This document shows, piece after piece, positions 10,897-22,800 of a stretch of 64,000 nucleotides of DNA; the first letter of the stretch is position 1; each line of letters starts with the position of its first letter. Location: assembly GCA_025093985.1 (NCBI GenBank), contig JACAAK010000005.1, positions 186,001 through 250,000 of the forward strand, written 5' to 3'. Both the position numbers and the translations under genes were made by a program. The DNA is from Calvatia gigantea. Lineage: Eukaryota; Basidiomycota; Agaricomycetes; Agaricales; Lycoperdaceae. A model generated the notes under the pieces. The model was not told the DNA's origin. It made no database searches and saw only the letters and a list, made by a program, of their open reading frames with translations.

Positions 10897-13688
10897 ATGC
10901 CGGCCCCCGACAATCCTGTGCCCGCTGATGTCGTCCACGACGACGAGAGCGTTCGCGTCGACATCGCCGTGAGGGCTCTAGGAGATATGCGCTCCCGCGC
11001 AACGGCGTCCGCTTCTTCCAGCGACGGTGAAGCCATGATGTGATCTATTTGACCTACCTATTCAACTTCTGTTTTTTTTTTCAAAGGTCAGCCACCCGCT
11101 CGTGGTAGCAGGAATGGAGAAAACGACGGAGCTCAGCAACCGCCGGCAACTGGATCTGATTTTGTCTCGAGGATGTCGTCTTTGCCCCTAGTTGGAACTG
11201 CAATTCGCGTTTATGAGCATGGGAAAGCTTCTTCTAGGGTTGTAAAGGTGCGTTGTTTATTTGACTGTTAGATGCTTAATTCATAATCACATGTAGTATG
11301 GCGCCGAGATGGTCGAATCCAGCGTGAAAACGATATCAAAACCTGTCATTGACCGCCTTCCCGTTAACCAGATTGACGAATTCGCATGTCGACAGCTCAA
11401 TAAAGTGAGTTTTCTTCCCTGTGTTCGTAATTGAACCTCTAGATAGTAGTTATGACTGTGCGAGCTTATCTGGGCCCTTGCTGTCCCCCTATCATGAATC
11501 CCGCTTTTTCACACGTGAAAACGTCCCTGGTGCAGTTTGCGCAGGACCGTGAAGCTGTGGCAGTTCCCCTGCGTTCATGCCACTTACCTTTATTTTTTCT
11601 ATTTAGAGCACCGCTGTGTGCCGCGCAAAGCAGCATTCCGTGTATTCTTAAACAGGCGCTAAATGCCTTCTCATCTGCCCTCGTGTGATATCTCACCCCC
11701 GATAATAACACCGTCCTCTCTCTAGCTCGATAAATATCGCCGCCCCTCCGCTGGGCCCGAACCAACTTCTCCCCGATCCCCCGTTTCTCCTTCTCGCGCA
11801 TATACACCCGCTAGTCGGTTCATGGATGTCGAAGATCCCGACCTATCGTCACCAGAAGTGAGTCAAGAAGTTGAGAGAGGTAGACCCAAACTACGGACAA
11901 AAACTTTCGATGGATCAATTGCACCAGAGAGCCAAGCACCCCAAGACCTCGCTGTGAGCGTAGAGCAACGACCTTATGCCGGCCATGATAACAGCGTTCC
12001 ACAGTGGATTCAGGGTAATTTTTATAATCTATATTTAGCCAGCGCTAATTTTCCTTTTTTTCGTAGCCACCCGTCCCTATACTTCGAGGTCTCGAACACC
12101 ATCTCCGATAAGGACCGAATCGGATGAAAGTCACCGACCCCAATCGCCTGAGCACCCTCTCGGAGTGCCGGACCACCGAACTTCCCATTTGCGTCACAGG
12201 CATTCCGATTATGATCAAGATTTAAATCATTCCCAACAAACCCAGAACACAAGTCAGAATTCTGACAGACAAGTCGCTCAGCGAAGTAGATGGCAGGCTG
12301 TACTTCTGGAAGCTGGTGGCTTGAGCGCCGCCCTCAGTGAAGAAAACATGAGGAGGTTAAAATATTGCCTTCAGTGGTTGCAGGTATGGGATAGGCCTTG
12401 AGGTTAGATATACACCTGCTCATGGCATTGAACACCAGTTCGCAACTGCACATATCGACGCTCAAATCCTAATCCTTCGCGATTTCATCGAAAGCATCCA
12501 CCCCAACCCCCAGTCTAGCTCCCATCGTCGACCGCCAATCTCTGAAGAACATCTTCGCAAACTCATCGAAGTTCGCAAGGATATTGTATCAACTGTCCGA
12601 CAAATGGTAGATGTTGTCAGCAAATATGCCGGAGGCGCCTTACCGGAGCAAGCCCGTACCAGAGTGAGAGGTTTCATCCTGAAATTGCCCCATCGGTGGG
12701 CTACCAGAGCTGCTGCTTCCGGCGTCACTGTGCCTGCAGGTGCTGTTCCCGTGGTATCCACTGCGACAGGGGTCGGCGGTGAACGAGAAACGGTCGCAGC
12801 GGCAGGTAGTAGTACTGGCGTCCTTCGGAGGGGCCAGGGACGAGAGAAGCGAGCTGCACAACGCGAACGGGGTGCTGCCGGTTCTCGTACGGCATCTCCA
12901 TCACCGCCAGAATTACATTCCGCCAGCAATCAGCAGATATCACCCTTGAACGCCGCCGCTGCGGCTCAACGGGTTCTCTCGTTGGCAACCGAGAGCTTGG
13001 ACATGATGCGGAACGTTACTGGAGTTGTAAAAGATAGTCTTGATCGCGCCGATGCGTACGTGTTCTATTATTGGCACTCCGCCGAACTGAAACTGATATT
13101 TGTCATAGGTGGGTCAATCGTTTACGTGTGGTCGGGGTTCAACGTGGATCGCAAGGCGACGCCAGCGAAGAGGCCATGAACGAGGAATTTGGGCTTCCGC
13201 CTATTGGTTCTCAGCACGATGCGTCGGGGGCGGCTAGAGGGGATTACCGAACACTATTCCACAGACACCGACGCGGTCCGAGCAGTTCTTCCGCACCTGG
13301 CGAGGATGACGCCTCCTTATTCTCCGGTTCTACTCCTGCTTCTCCCTTCACTACAACGACCAGCCTCAGCTTAGGACCTGGGTATCTTTCCAACTCATCT
13401 TACACTGCTGCATCCAGTATGCCGCCAACACCCACAGGTGGTTCTTTTGCTACATCTACGCCTTCAATTTCCTCTTCAGCGTCTACACGAGACTTGTATG
13501 GTGGTACGGTTGCGAGTGCGCCCAGTCCGGGTACCATCCCGCTTGCCTCGATGCATATAGCATCGAGATTCAATACACCAAAGACTGGCGCTGCTGGTCT
13601 CCCTCCTGAAGATGATAACTTCGAAATTAAAGCCGACGAACCTGTCACCATCAAGGCTGGCCTAGCACGGATGGACGTCGATTCATAG
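10897..13688 (+). CDS. OPI1: Opi1-like transcriptional regulator of phospholipid biosynthesis
   Basis: Seven exons join in frame to 733 residues: 10897-11026, 11087-11247, 11297-11404, 11726-12014, 12067-12383, 12439-13055 and 13109-13688. The ATG sits in ACCACCATGC, a good start context. Opi1 features are the N-terminal MSSLPLVGTAIRVYEHGK block, a helical segment VVKYGAEMVESSVKTISKPV, QIDEFACRQLNKLDKY, a middle region with RWQAVLLEAGGLSAALSEEN and LKYCLQWLQ, and a disordered Ser/Thr/Pro-rich C-terminus. In yeast Opi1 is held at the ER by phosphatidic acid and represses INO1 and related genes when released; transfer of that role to this fungus is inference. The third intron (11405-11725) is about five times longer than the others. 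A decayed inverted copy of the 3' end of this gene lies at 52690-53716. Confidence 0.9.
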
Positions 13689-14520
13689 TCACCTCTACTA
13701 GTATTGCTTTCCGACGTCTACCGTTCCATACACGCCGCGACGACTTGGAGTCCGAACATTGTTGCATATTTTGGGGCTTATTTACAAGTTCACCTCTTTT
13801 CCAAGTTTCCCTTCGTCGTCCGCGGAGGGCTGGATAATGCCTTTTATTGTCTTTCTTATCCCACCCGTTAGGCCACATTCCTGTCCCTTCTTGATCTTAT
13901 CTCCCTCTCATCTCTCTTTTGTTATATGCATCACTCTCATTGCGATGTACTAGTACCCAATATCATATTTATCTCTCCTTCATTGAGCCGCGCGTTCCGT
14001 TCAGCAGAGCTCCTTGACCAAGCCATTGTGTAAAACACTGAACATGAACAAGTAAGTTGGAGTGTTCGTGAGATTAAATAGTAGTTTTGTGGAGTCAGGA
14101 CCTATCTTGCTTGCAGCGCCTAGAGATGGTCGTGAGCGGGTCGTTCATGATCAAGGAGTAATCAGATCAACCAGCTGTAAGTTGAATGGGGCGATTACTC
14201 AAATCCGTCAACCAGGGATTCCCCAGGACCCTAACACCGAAGGGTTTATAAAATGGTGAACGGGCATCGGGAGCCGATAAAGCGCTGTTGAGCGTGGACG
14301 CTCGAGATAGAATAAAACAGATTAACAAGAAAAGACCGTGATTGTATGACCCGACGTACATATATGTTTCATCTGAGGGTTCCAAACCCCAGATCTGCGG
14401 AGAGATCCAAGGCCTCCGTTGCAACCTGGCCGGTGGGGTTCAACTATCCTGACAGGGTCATCGATGCTTCGTGCCTGAAAATTCCTGGCTTTTCAGCACA
14501 GCTGAAGAGAGTGAGTTAAA
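13463..14520 (+). repeat. Opi1 3' end and downstream region, parent of an inverted duplication
   Basis: The last ~225 bases of Opi1 coding sequence, its 3' untranslated region and a further ~800 bases align along their whole length with the reverse complement of 52690-53716. Landmarks in order are the end of the coding region, GATAAGAAAGACAATAAAA, CTTGTTCATG, GGTCCTGGG, CTCGAGCG and GATGACCCTGTCA. No separate gene is supported between 13689 and 14520. Confidence 0.85.
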
Positions 14521-15201
14521 TGATGCGATCGCTTCCTTTGACCACTGTTGCTCGATCCTTCGGCCTCGGGGTAACATACAAGTACCCCATAAAAGAGGGA
14601 GTGTGTGTGTGTGAGTGTATACGAGTACAACTTCGTGATCTGAGCATACAAAAAACTGAGGGGGGTTGGGACGATTTGAAAATCAGTCTGAGACAAGCCA
14701 AAACCACGGTGAGACATCCCCCCATGGGTTTATGGAGCAATACAAACTCTTAAGTACTCAAAATCTCGACGCGGGGAGGAGATTAAACTACGAAGGGAAT
14801 GTGGGATGCTGTGGTTTATGCACAGCGTGCATTCCATCCTTACAGTGCTTACGCCACTTCCATGATACACCCATGAATTCACTGTTGAACATGTTTGGTG
14901 CTTACATATTGACAGGTCTATATTTATAAGAGTGGCACCAGTGATGCAAGTGCTGTTATCTTTACTCCTCTGAAACAATGACAAGTATTGGGGATGTACC
15001 AGCTCAAATATTGCTGAATAATAACCTAGATTTTGAATGCACTGCAGGAAGCCATCCATTTATAATTATGAAACACAACTGTTTTTTTTATTTTTTTATA
15101 TTACCTCAGCAATATATTTTTACTTATAATTAACCACTGAAATATTGATCTTGTGAGTGAAACATGTTGTGGAGTGGCTAAAGAAGATATAAGCATCTAG
15201 A
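14521..15201. other. Transition into the AT-rich transposon island, no gene
   Basis: A short GTGT dinucleotide run lies near 14600-14620. CpG becomes rare and A+T rises from about 14,930 on. No coding frame or repeat boundary is supported. Confidence 0.45.
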
Positions 15202-15510
15202 TGTTATGACCTTAGTCTGAGTTTACCTCAGGTTGCAACTTTTGGGCTAAGACTTGAGGATGAGTAAGGGGAGGAGAACAAGAGGTGGTTAAGCATACCA
15301 AATACAGTGGATGTATGTATGCTTAAATACAGGGAATCATCCAGTTGAATGGATGGGGTAACTACATGAAATGTCCAATCAGGTTGGCGCAGTAGTTAGC
15401 ACGAGTCATAGCCAGAGATCACTCAACAGGAATAGGTGAAACAGATATACTAGCAGTGTAGAAATGCAGACAAGGACAGAGTATGATGTGATCAGTGAAA
15501 AACCATAACA
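15202..15510 (-). mobile_element. Solo LTR of the island's Ty3/gypsy family, TSD CTAGA
   Basis: This 309-base unit begins TGTTATG and ends CATAACA and matches the LTRs of the full elements at 18503-25799. The 5 bases before it (15197-15201) and after it (15511-15515) are both CTAGA, an exact target duplication, so it is a complete solo LTR left by LTR-LTR recombination. In the full-length minus-strand elements the LTR has the same orientation, so its promoter would fire towards lower coordinates, away from the F-box gene 49 bases to the right. Confidence 0.95.
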
Positions 15511-15559
15511 CTAGATCCTGATTTGTCTGAGATAAACACCTCTTTCTGTACCCTTCTCA

Positions 15560-16933
15560 ATGTCCTTTTCCCTGGAAGAAGAAAACAAGCATCTTGATGT
15601 GTCAATTGCCCATATTGACAATCAGATCAATAATCTTATGTTGGAAAGAGCATTTTTGCACAGGAAAGCCAACTCATTGAGGGCACTCATAAATTCACTG
15701 CCCCCAGAAGTGCTTACCATCATATTCCAATATGTATCTGCCCAGGACAGCAAAAGTAGTCTGCAACAAGTGCTTAAACTGGCTACTATTTGTCATTATT
15801 GGAACCTGATTATTCACTCATTCCCCTACTTCTGGAACTCTTTTGTCTTACATGCAACATGCCCAAATGTTGTAAATTGCCTCAAGATGTGCTCACAGTA
15901 TGCAGGGTGTGCTCCACTCTCCATAAGCATACTACTATCTTGCCACCACCATTATACTGTTTCAATGGAGTTACTACACACTATCCTTACCAGCCTCCCA
16001 CAAACAATCCATGTCCTCCAACTTCATAATATTGACAAAACAATATGGCCCTCAATATTCATCTTGACAAAGGATACAAAATATCCACAACTGGAATCCC
16101 TTGAGCTTTCTTTTATGTTCTATGAGGATATCACTGGAAAGCTTTTTTCCAATGCACCTCAACTCTCCCAACTTACACTTCTAAAATCTATTCCTGGACT
16201 ACAACACCAACTTCCACTCCAGAATCTCTTAATCCTCAAAATAGAGAAGACAGCTCCAATCCAAGCACTTCATATTCTTGCTCATTGTCCCAACCTCACC
16301 TTACTTTCATTTGATGGATGTGATCTATACAGACAGGATCCCACCTCCTTATATGAAATTGGAACTATTATTCTCAAGAAGCTTGAATTTATGGAATGGA
16401 AGACTGACTTTGGGTCTAAGATGGATGCTATTTCCCAACTTCGAACCCCTTCCATCCAGAAACTTATATAGAATGTACCTAAATCTTCTAGTCACTGGAA
16501 GCCATTTTTTGCCAGCATGTCCAACATAACAACCATTAATCTTTTATATTCCAAGGACTGTGCAGCCACTATTTTATGTGCACTTCCTTCTCTCAAGACA
16601 GTCCACATTGACTTGAACTTTTATCAAGTTCCCAACTTTCTAAATTCCTTGGCCAACAAATACTCAGAACAAACCATAATCTTGCCTTCATTATTGCAAA
16701 TGCACCTTCAAACAGGCTTCTTGGTCTCTTCAGGAAGCCCTCTTCATAGGGCTGTGGAAAGTGTTATCAAAGTACTACAGTTACAGAGAGAATCAAATAG
16801 TCAACTTCAAGAATTTATTTTCAAGGTGAAAAGTACACTTGTAAAACCACAGTTGTTGCAGGAGGAGCTTGATGCATTGGAAAACTTGGTTAAGAATGGA
16901 ATTAAAATTAGTATTTTAAACTTTGATTTGTAA
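15560..16933 (+). pseudogene. F-box protein gene with one in-frame stop
   Basis: A single 457-codon frame opens at the ATG at 15560 and runs to a stop at 16931-16933, broken only by a TAG at 16469-16471 (codon 304). The N-terminus is a coiled coil with KHLDVSIAHIDNQINNLMLE, followed by the F-box INSLPPEVLTIIFQYVSAQD (about residues 48-67) and a leucine-rich C-terminal part. F-box proteins recruit substrates to SCF ubiquitin ligases. No introns are needed. The gene lies inside the transposon island and is as CpG-poor as the transposons around it, unlike the host genes outside. The single stop could be a real null allele, read-through or an assembly error. Confidence 0.8.
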
Positions 16934-17030
16934 ATAATTATTCTGACTGGTATAAAATAGCAGCAATGTTATGACTAGCTTAGTTTGTAGTTAGTTATAT
17001 TGTCTTACTGGGTGTTGTATTTTTGTTTCC

Positions 17031-17640
17031 ATCTATTATAGTAAGGCCAGTCTATTCCTAAGCTAGCCTGGTATTTAAGTATACTAAAAGGGACTCCTTA
17101 GTAGATAGAAGTCTACTAATCAGAGATTATGGCTTAGAGTATAGTATTAATATAAAGAAAGCAATATAATGTATATAATGAGTGACTTAGATATATGTAA
17201 GACTTCAGCTTTATCAGATAAAGGCTCTATTGAGTTTCTACCTAACTATAAGAAAAACTCCTATTTCAGTCCTTCCAAGCCCCCTGACCCTGGACTGCCC
17301 ACCCACTGCTTATTGTAAGGGTGACTGGCAGAGATCAGACATATAGTGGGTCTTTTAGAGAGCAGCTATAAAGTAGATTATGTTATGAACTATATGTTTC
17401 TTTAGAATATTCTAGTAGATAAAGTTACAAGAATAATTAATAACTATCTTACTAATTATTCAAAGTCATACTACTTTTGTGCAGTACTTATTTATAAATC
17501 CACAGTATTTATAAATAACTCCACAGCATTCTACAGCATTCTACAGTATTCTATTGTTCTATAAAGAAACATCTATCAATAAATTACCCATTGTTCTCCT
17601 AAATAGAATATGTGACATATATATACAATAACATATTACA
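17031..17640. repeat. AT-rich repeat related to the 943-base insert at 21336
   Basis: The segment shares TTATAGTAAG(R)(Y)CAG, CC(Y)GGTAT, AAAGGGGACTCCTT-like and ATTGAGT(Y)T(Y)(Y)ACCTAAC blocks with 21345-21640, in the same order. No coding frame is visible. The ~100 bases before it (16934-17030) hold nothing recognised. Confidence 0.6.
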
Positions 17641-17815
17641 ACCTTTATGAGTTGTCAACTCAGGTTACAACTTAAGGCAAGACTTGAGAGTGATAAAGGA
17701 AAGAGCACAAGATAGTTAAGTGTAAAGAATACAAGTGGTAGTAACTGTGCTTACATAAACAAGGACTATCTGGTTGAGCAAATAGGGGAATACATGAAAT
17801 ATCTATATAATAAGG
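17633..17815 (-). mobile_element. Partial LTR of the island family
   Basis: Decayed LTR sequence begins with ACAACCTTTATGAG and includes CTCAGGTTACAACTTA and AAGACTTGAG. It lacks its 3' half and abuts an LTR in the opposite orientation. Confidence 0.65.
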
Positions 17816-17820
17816 GGCAT

Positions 17821-18134
17821 TGATGTGTGAGTTGTTGTGATCTCATCATATTCATGTCTTTATCTCCATGTGTCATTAACTTATTCTATCTTGTTCCCTT
17901 GCATACCTATTTTATACCTATTTCTGCCCAGCAATCTCTGTTCTATGACTCATACATTAGCATACTGTATTATCCAGACATTTCACATGTACCTCCATCT
18001 GTTCAACCAGATGACCTCTTAGTATGTAAGCATACTTACTACCACCTGTATTCTATCTTGTGTATTCCCTTCTACACTTCTCAAGTCTTACCTTAAGCTG
18101 CAACCTGAGTTACCAACTCATATAGGTCATAACA
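17821..18134 (+). mobile_element. 5' LTR of a plus-strand element
   Basis: The reverse-complement form of the family LTR ends GGTCATAACA at 18134 and is followed at once by a primer-binding site like that of the other elements. That makes it the 5' LTR of an element reading to the right, of which only the start survives before 18503. Confidence 0.75.
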
Positions 18135-18502
18135 TTTGGTTAAGCATCTCCACCTCACCTTGCAGGATAGGAGCTAGTATATGAGCTTGAACCATAATAA
18201 ACCACAGTATAGAGAACCTTAGCTTGAAGAAGATTCAACAGATAATGAACAAGTTGAACAAGTTGAAAATGTAGATGATGAAATATCAGACAAAGAAGAG
18301 GTTAAGAGTTCTAGCTTTGATGAAACAAATGAAGAACCAGTCACAAACCCAGGGGACAAACTATAGAACAACTCTTAGGTTGTAAACCCTACAGAAGAAC
18401 CCCCAGTTGATGAAGACAGACTGTCTGAACTACTAATGAGCTCAATTTAATTGAAGAATTCTGCAAAACCTTCTCCAATAATGTAATGAATGCTAAAGCT
18501 GA
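18135..18502 (+). pseudogene. Primer-binding site and gag N-terminal remnant
   Basis: The sequence after the LTR, TTTGGTTAAGCATCTCCACC, resembles the primer-binding site of the sister elements (TGGTTAAGTGTCCCCACC). The GGAGCTAGTATATGAGCT leader and an acidic frame containing DSTDNEQVEQVENVDDE then match the start of the sister gag genes. Stops interrupt the frame, and the element is cut off at 18503 by element 1. Confidence 0.7.
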
Positions 18503-18814
18503 TGTTATGACCTTAGTCTGAGTAAACCTCAGGTTGCAACTTTGGGCTAAGACTTGAGGGCAAGTAAGGGGAGGAGAACAAGAGATGGTTAAGCATACCA
18601 AATACAGTAGATGTATGTATGTATGCTTAAATACAGAGAGTCATCCAGTTGAATAAATGGGGTAACTACATGAAACGTCCAGTAAGATAGGCATAGTAGT
18701 TATTTTGAGTCACAGCTGGAGATCACTCAACAGGAATAGGTGAAACAGATGTACTAGTGGTATAGGAATGCAGACAAGGACAGAGCACGATATGATCAGC
18801 AAAAATCCATAACA
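18503..18814 (-). repeat. 3' LTR of element 1
   Basis: A 312-base TGTTATG..CATAACA repeat, matching 25492-25799. The next bases (ATACCCCCCAATT) read on the minus strand as AATTGGGGGGTAT, the polypurine tract directly before the 3' LTR. Confidence 0.93.
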
Positions 18815-18839
18815 ATACCCCCCAATTTGGCTTCATGCC

Positions 18840-19823
18840 TCAGGAAGCTTCATCAAAGTCACCATTGACTACGGCAGAGGCAAGGGCTTTCTTGGTAGCT
18901 CCAATGAGGTACTTTCCATCGTTTGAGCATGCGAAGAAGACAGGCAAGTGGCTTTGGCCGTCCTGATAGATAGGGACTGGAACATTATTGAATGGGAAGT
19001 TGGTTGTGGTGGAGTTGTCCCAATAGTTCTTGACTATCATTTTCCAGTAGTGTTGGTCCTTTTCTTGTCCTGGTAACACAGTGTGGAACCTTGCAGGAGG
19101 GAGAAAAACTGATACAAGTTGTGGTGGGGTGATGGTTTTTATGAAATGGCAGAGTGAGTTGACTTTTTCTTTTATGGAGACAGTTGTTTCTTCATTCATG
19201 GGTATGTTGGATCGGGTCAGTGGCATGGGGTTGATCATGGTGTGGAGCTTGGAGAGGGTGCTATGGATCCTATCAATGAGGGCATCGATCTCCGGATCTT
19301 CAGTAGTCTTATCATGTCTAAGCAGGTTCATTGCTACATTGGTGAGTTCTAGGAAGATGTCGGCAATATTGAGGTGTTTGAATACTTCTAGTCTGAGGTC
19401 GATGTGGTTGTGGAGACTGTGGACATGGTCTTGTTTGCTGGGTGTGAGTGTGGATTGGTCTAATGCTTGGAAGATGGTGGGAATGTGTTGGTTGGTGGAT
19501 GAGGACACATTGGCAAACCCTGTATATATGTTGGCAAAGGTAATGCATGTGGTGGTGAGAGTAATGTGTCTGTTGACGACTAGCCACTTGTTTTGAGCAG
19601 TGATGGTTTCTATTTTACTGTTGGTGGCCTTGTCAACATTTTTTAGTAGGGATTCAAGGAGCCCCTGTGCTGGGGATGGTGTGGTGGCGAGGTTGTAACA
19701 AGTACCCTAAGAGGCAGGTGCTTGACTGTTGCCTGGTTCTGGGAGGGGAACAGAGGAGATTGTGGTTGGGTTGGGGTGGACGAGGGAATGAATAGTGACA
19801 CAGTTGGCTTGGGAGGAAGGCAT
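18840..19823 (-). pseudogene. Element 1 ORF3: unknown accessory protein after pol
   Basis: ORF3 starts at an ATG (19821-19823) exactly 6 bases after the pol stop codon and runs 328 codons to a TGA at 18840-18842, just before the polypurine tract. Only one in-frame stop is seen (TAG at 19707-19709); otherwise it is open. The same ORF, with the same spacing and length, follows pol in elements 2 and 3. Conserved stretches include CITFA, STNQHIPTIF, LLRHDKTTEDPEI, FIKTITPPQLVSVFLPP, FHTVLPGQEKDQHYW and SNDGKYLIGATKKALA. No signal peptide, membrane segment, zinc motif or known enzyme motif is visible, so it does not look like an envelope gene. I do not recognise the family. Confidence 0.85.
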
Positions 19824-19829
19824 GTCTGG

Positions 19830-22800
19830 CTAGTTTCTTTGGTTTGGTGATGATTTTTTGGTTCTTCTACCCCCCTTTTTATGGGTATCCTCTGGATACT
19901 TCTTTTGGTAATCTACTATTATGTCTTGAGCATTTGTCAGGTTGGATTCTGCTGTCCACATATCTTCTTCATTGCTGTATCCCTTCCAATGGACTAGGAA
20001 TTGATAGCCCCTTCCACGTTTTCTCTGTCCACAGATTTTCTCTACTTCATACTCCTCTTCATTGTTGATGATCATCGGGTCAGGCACTGATAGTTGTCTC
20101 TGACTCGGAAACTTGGCCTTGTGGGCTGGTATCAAGAACTGTTCATTGAATACATCATGGATGGCCCATCCTTCTGGTAGGGCTAACCAGTATGCCACTT
20201 CTCCTATCTTTTCCTTGATAAGAAAAGGCCCATACTGTTTTTGGCCTAGCTTCTTTGATGTTTGATTGGTATGGATGTTGGTATTTTCCAGCCATACTAC
20301 ATCACCTATTTGATGTGTCATGGTGTGGATTTTACTGTGGTTGTGTTGTTGTTTTATCTTTTCTTGATATGCCTGTAGTGCTGATGCGGCATTATCTTGG
20401 GCGGCCTGAAGGTGTTGTAGGAATTCAGTGGCAACAGGGTTGTGTTGCTGGCTCATTCTTGCCCTTCCATGGGTTTCTTCTGTAGTTTAGGAAGAATGGT
20501 GTTTCCTGTGTCCCTCCATGTTATTTGTCATTGTATTGGAATTCTGCAATTGGAAGCCATTCTGCCCAGTCATTTTGGTCATAATTGCAATACAGGTGGA
20601 TGTATGTTTCCACTTCTCTGTTAATGTGTTCTATTTGTCCATCAGTTTGTGGGTGGTATGCCATTGATAGGTTTCATTCTATGCTGAGCCCTTTGAATAG
20701 CTCCTTGGTGAATTCTGATGTGAACTGGGGTCCTCAATCGCTTAGCACCTTCCTTGGTAATCTGTGCAGCTTCCATATTTCATCTCGATAAATCCTTGCA
20801 ATGTCCTTGGATAAAACGTCCATTATTGTTACTATGAGTCATATCATTTTTGTGAATCAATTGACGATGACCAGTATCACATCTTTCCCTTCTGATTCTG
20901 GTAGTGGTCTGATCATGTTGATGCTGATTTCTTCCCAAGGCCCATTTGGTATAGGGAGGGGGTGAAGCAGTGATTTGAGTGGCGTTATTCTAGCTTTGTT
21001 CCTCTGGCAGGCTTGACACCCTTGGATGTACCTTTTTACATCTTTTCTCATTGTTGGCCACCAGTAGTCGCAGTTGATTAGTTCCATCATTCTATGCTGA
21101 CCTGGATGTCCTGCATCAGAGATGTCATGGTATTGTACTAGAATTTCTTCCTGTAGTTTCGGGTTGGGTGGGACATATGTGCTATTCTGTCTGTAGATAA
21201 TTCTGTGGTCTTCAGTGAGACTGGGCTCTGGTTTTCTTAGCTCAGTAAGGACTGCTGTCTCATACTGGGACTTGTTTCAGATCTGTTCTAGGAATGTTGG
21301 CTCAAGGAATAATTCTGCCCATAAGAGCACTGTGTTATCTATGTGTTATAGTAAGATCAGCTTTGTCCTTCACTGACCCGGTATCTATCCACAGATGATA
21401 CCAAAGGGGACTCCTTCTCGAAGGCTTATCAGCTAAATATAGTTACCTACAATGTAACTATATATAACCTTACGTCTTACAATTAGAGGTCTGGAACCTT
21501 CAATTAATAACTCCTATGATGTCTTATGATGTAAAGCTTAGTCACCAAGAAGAGGTTCTTAAGTTTAGTTTACAAGATGAGGATGATAAGAGTTATAGAT
21601 TGAGTCTCCACCTAACCAAGTAGAAATGATGGGGTCTACTAGTCAAGTTGAGGGGTTTATATACTACAACAGTATACTACTATATTGTACTGTATTGGTA
21701 TGTTACTTGTCTATATATGGTATATAAAAGTGGTACGACTTCAAAGTGGTATGACTTTGAAGTATTATCTAAGTTCCTATATTAGTAGAACAATGGGGTT
21801 CTAATTATAACCTATTAAGTTCTAGGTAGGTCTGGCTATGTTCTAGGTCTGTCTAGGTATGTTCTAGATACTTCTAGATAGATACTAAGTATAGAGTATG
21901 TCTAGATTGTTCTAGCCTTACATAGTCTAGATTGTTACTAGACTTCATCGTAGTTCTAGATCGTATTAAGTATTAGAATAATACTTAATCCTTTATTATC
22001 TTATAGTATAGATTACTCTAAGATATATAGTCGTCTTTCAAGTAACTATACGAGTTATAGCATAGTCTCTTTATGACTGATTCTATGACTTGTTCTTGTT
22101 GTATTGTTAACACTAAGACTTTCAATGTATGTCTTTATATTATACAAGTCTTAAGAGACGTTGTATAAATCATTGTATAATCAATGTATGATATTGATTA
22201 CCATGTTACTGATTATGATGTCATAGATTACATCATCATTCTTGACATTAATAATGTCATAAATATTGATATTCATAACACTGTGTCTTCTGTTTGCAGC
22301 CAGCTTTCTCGGATCATGGTAACTAGTTTGTCTTCTTGTTCTTCTGGCATTTGGTGGATTCGGGACAATAGGTCAGCCTTCATGTTTGTTTTTCTGGGTA
22401 TGTGTCATAGTGTGAAGTTGTAGTCTTGCAGGCATAGGTACCATTGAGCTTGTTGCCTGTTCAGCTTTTGTGGTTTGTGGTAGTATTTTAAATTTTCGTG
22501 GTCAGTCCAGATTTCAAATTTTTCTTCAGCATCTAGCAGGTAGTGTCTCCATTCTTTCAGGGCATGGATGATGGCCAGTAGTTCTTTGTTGTATATTTCA
22601 TAGTTGTGCTCTGCTGGCAATAGTGTTTGTGATGTGAAGGCAATTGGGTGCCATTTGTCCTCCTGTAGTTGTGATAGCACACCTCCCAATGCATAGTCTG
22701 ACACATCGACTTCTACCCTGAACTGGCCTTGTCTTTGTAGTAGGGTTAACATGGGTTCCTTGGTAATGCATTTTTTAAGATGATCAAATGCAGCCTGGTG

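Noticed and set aside
14220..14470. SINE-like dispersed repeat also seen near 52,740-53,000
   Set aside because: The similarity continues without a break into the Opi1 3' untranslated region and coding end, so it is a segmental duplication, not a SINE.
15202..15510. Solo LTR as promoter of the F-box gene 49 bases downstream
   Set aside because: Compared with the full-length elements, transcription from this LTR would run leftwards, away from the gene.
19081..19596. 171-codon plus-strand frame over ORF3
   Set aside because: Antisense to the conserved ORF3, and not conserved as a frame in elements 2 and 3.
18840..19823. ORF3 as an envelope gene
   Set aside because: No signal peptide, no membrane-spanning segment and no fusion-type or Cys-paired ectodomain features.
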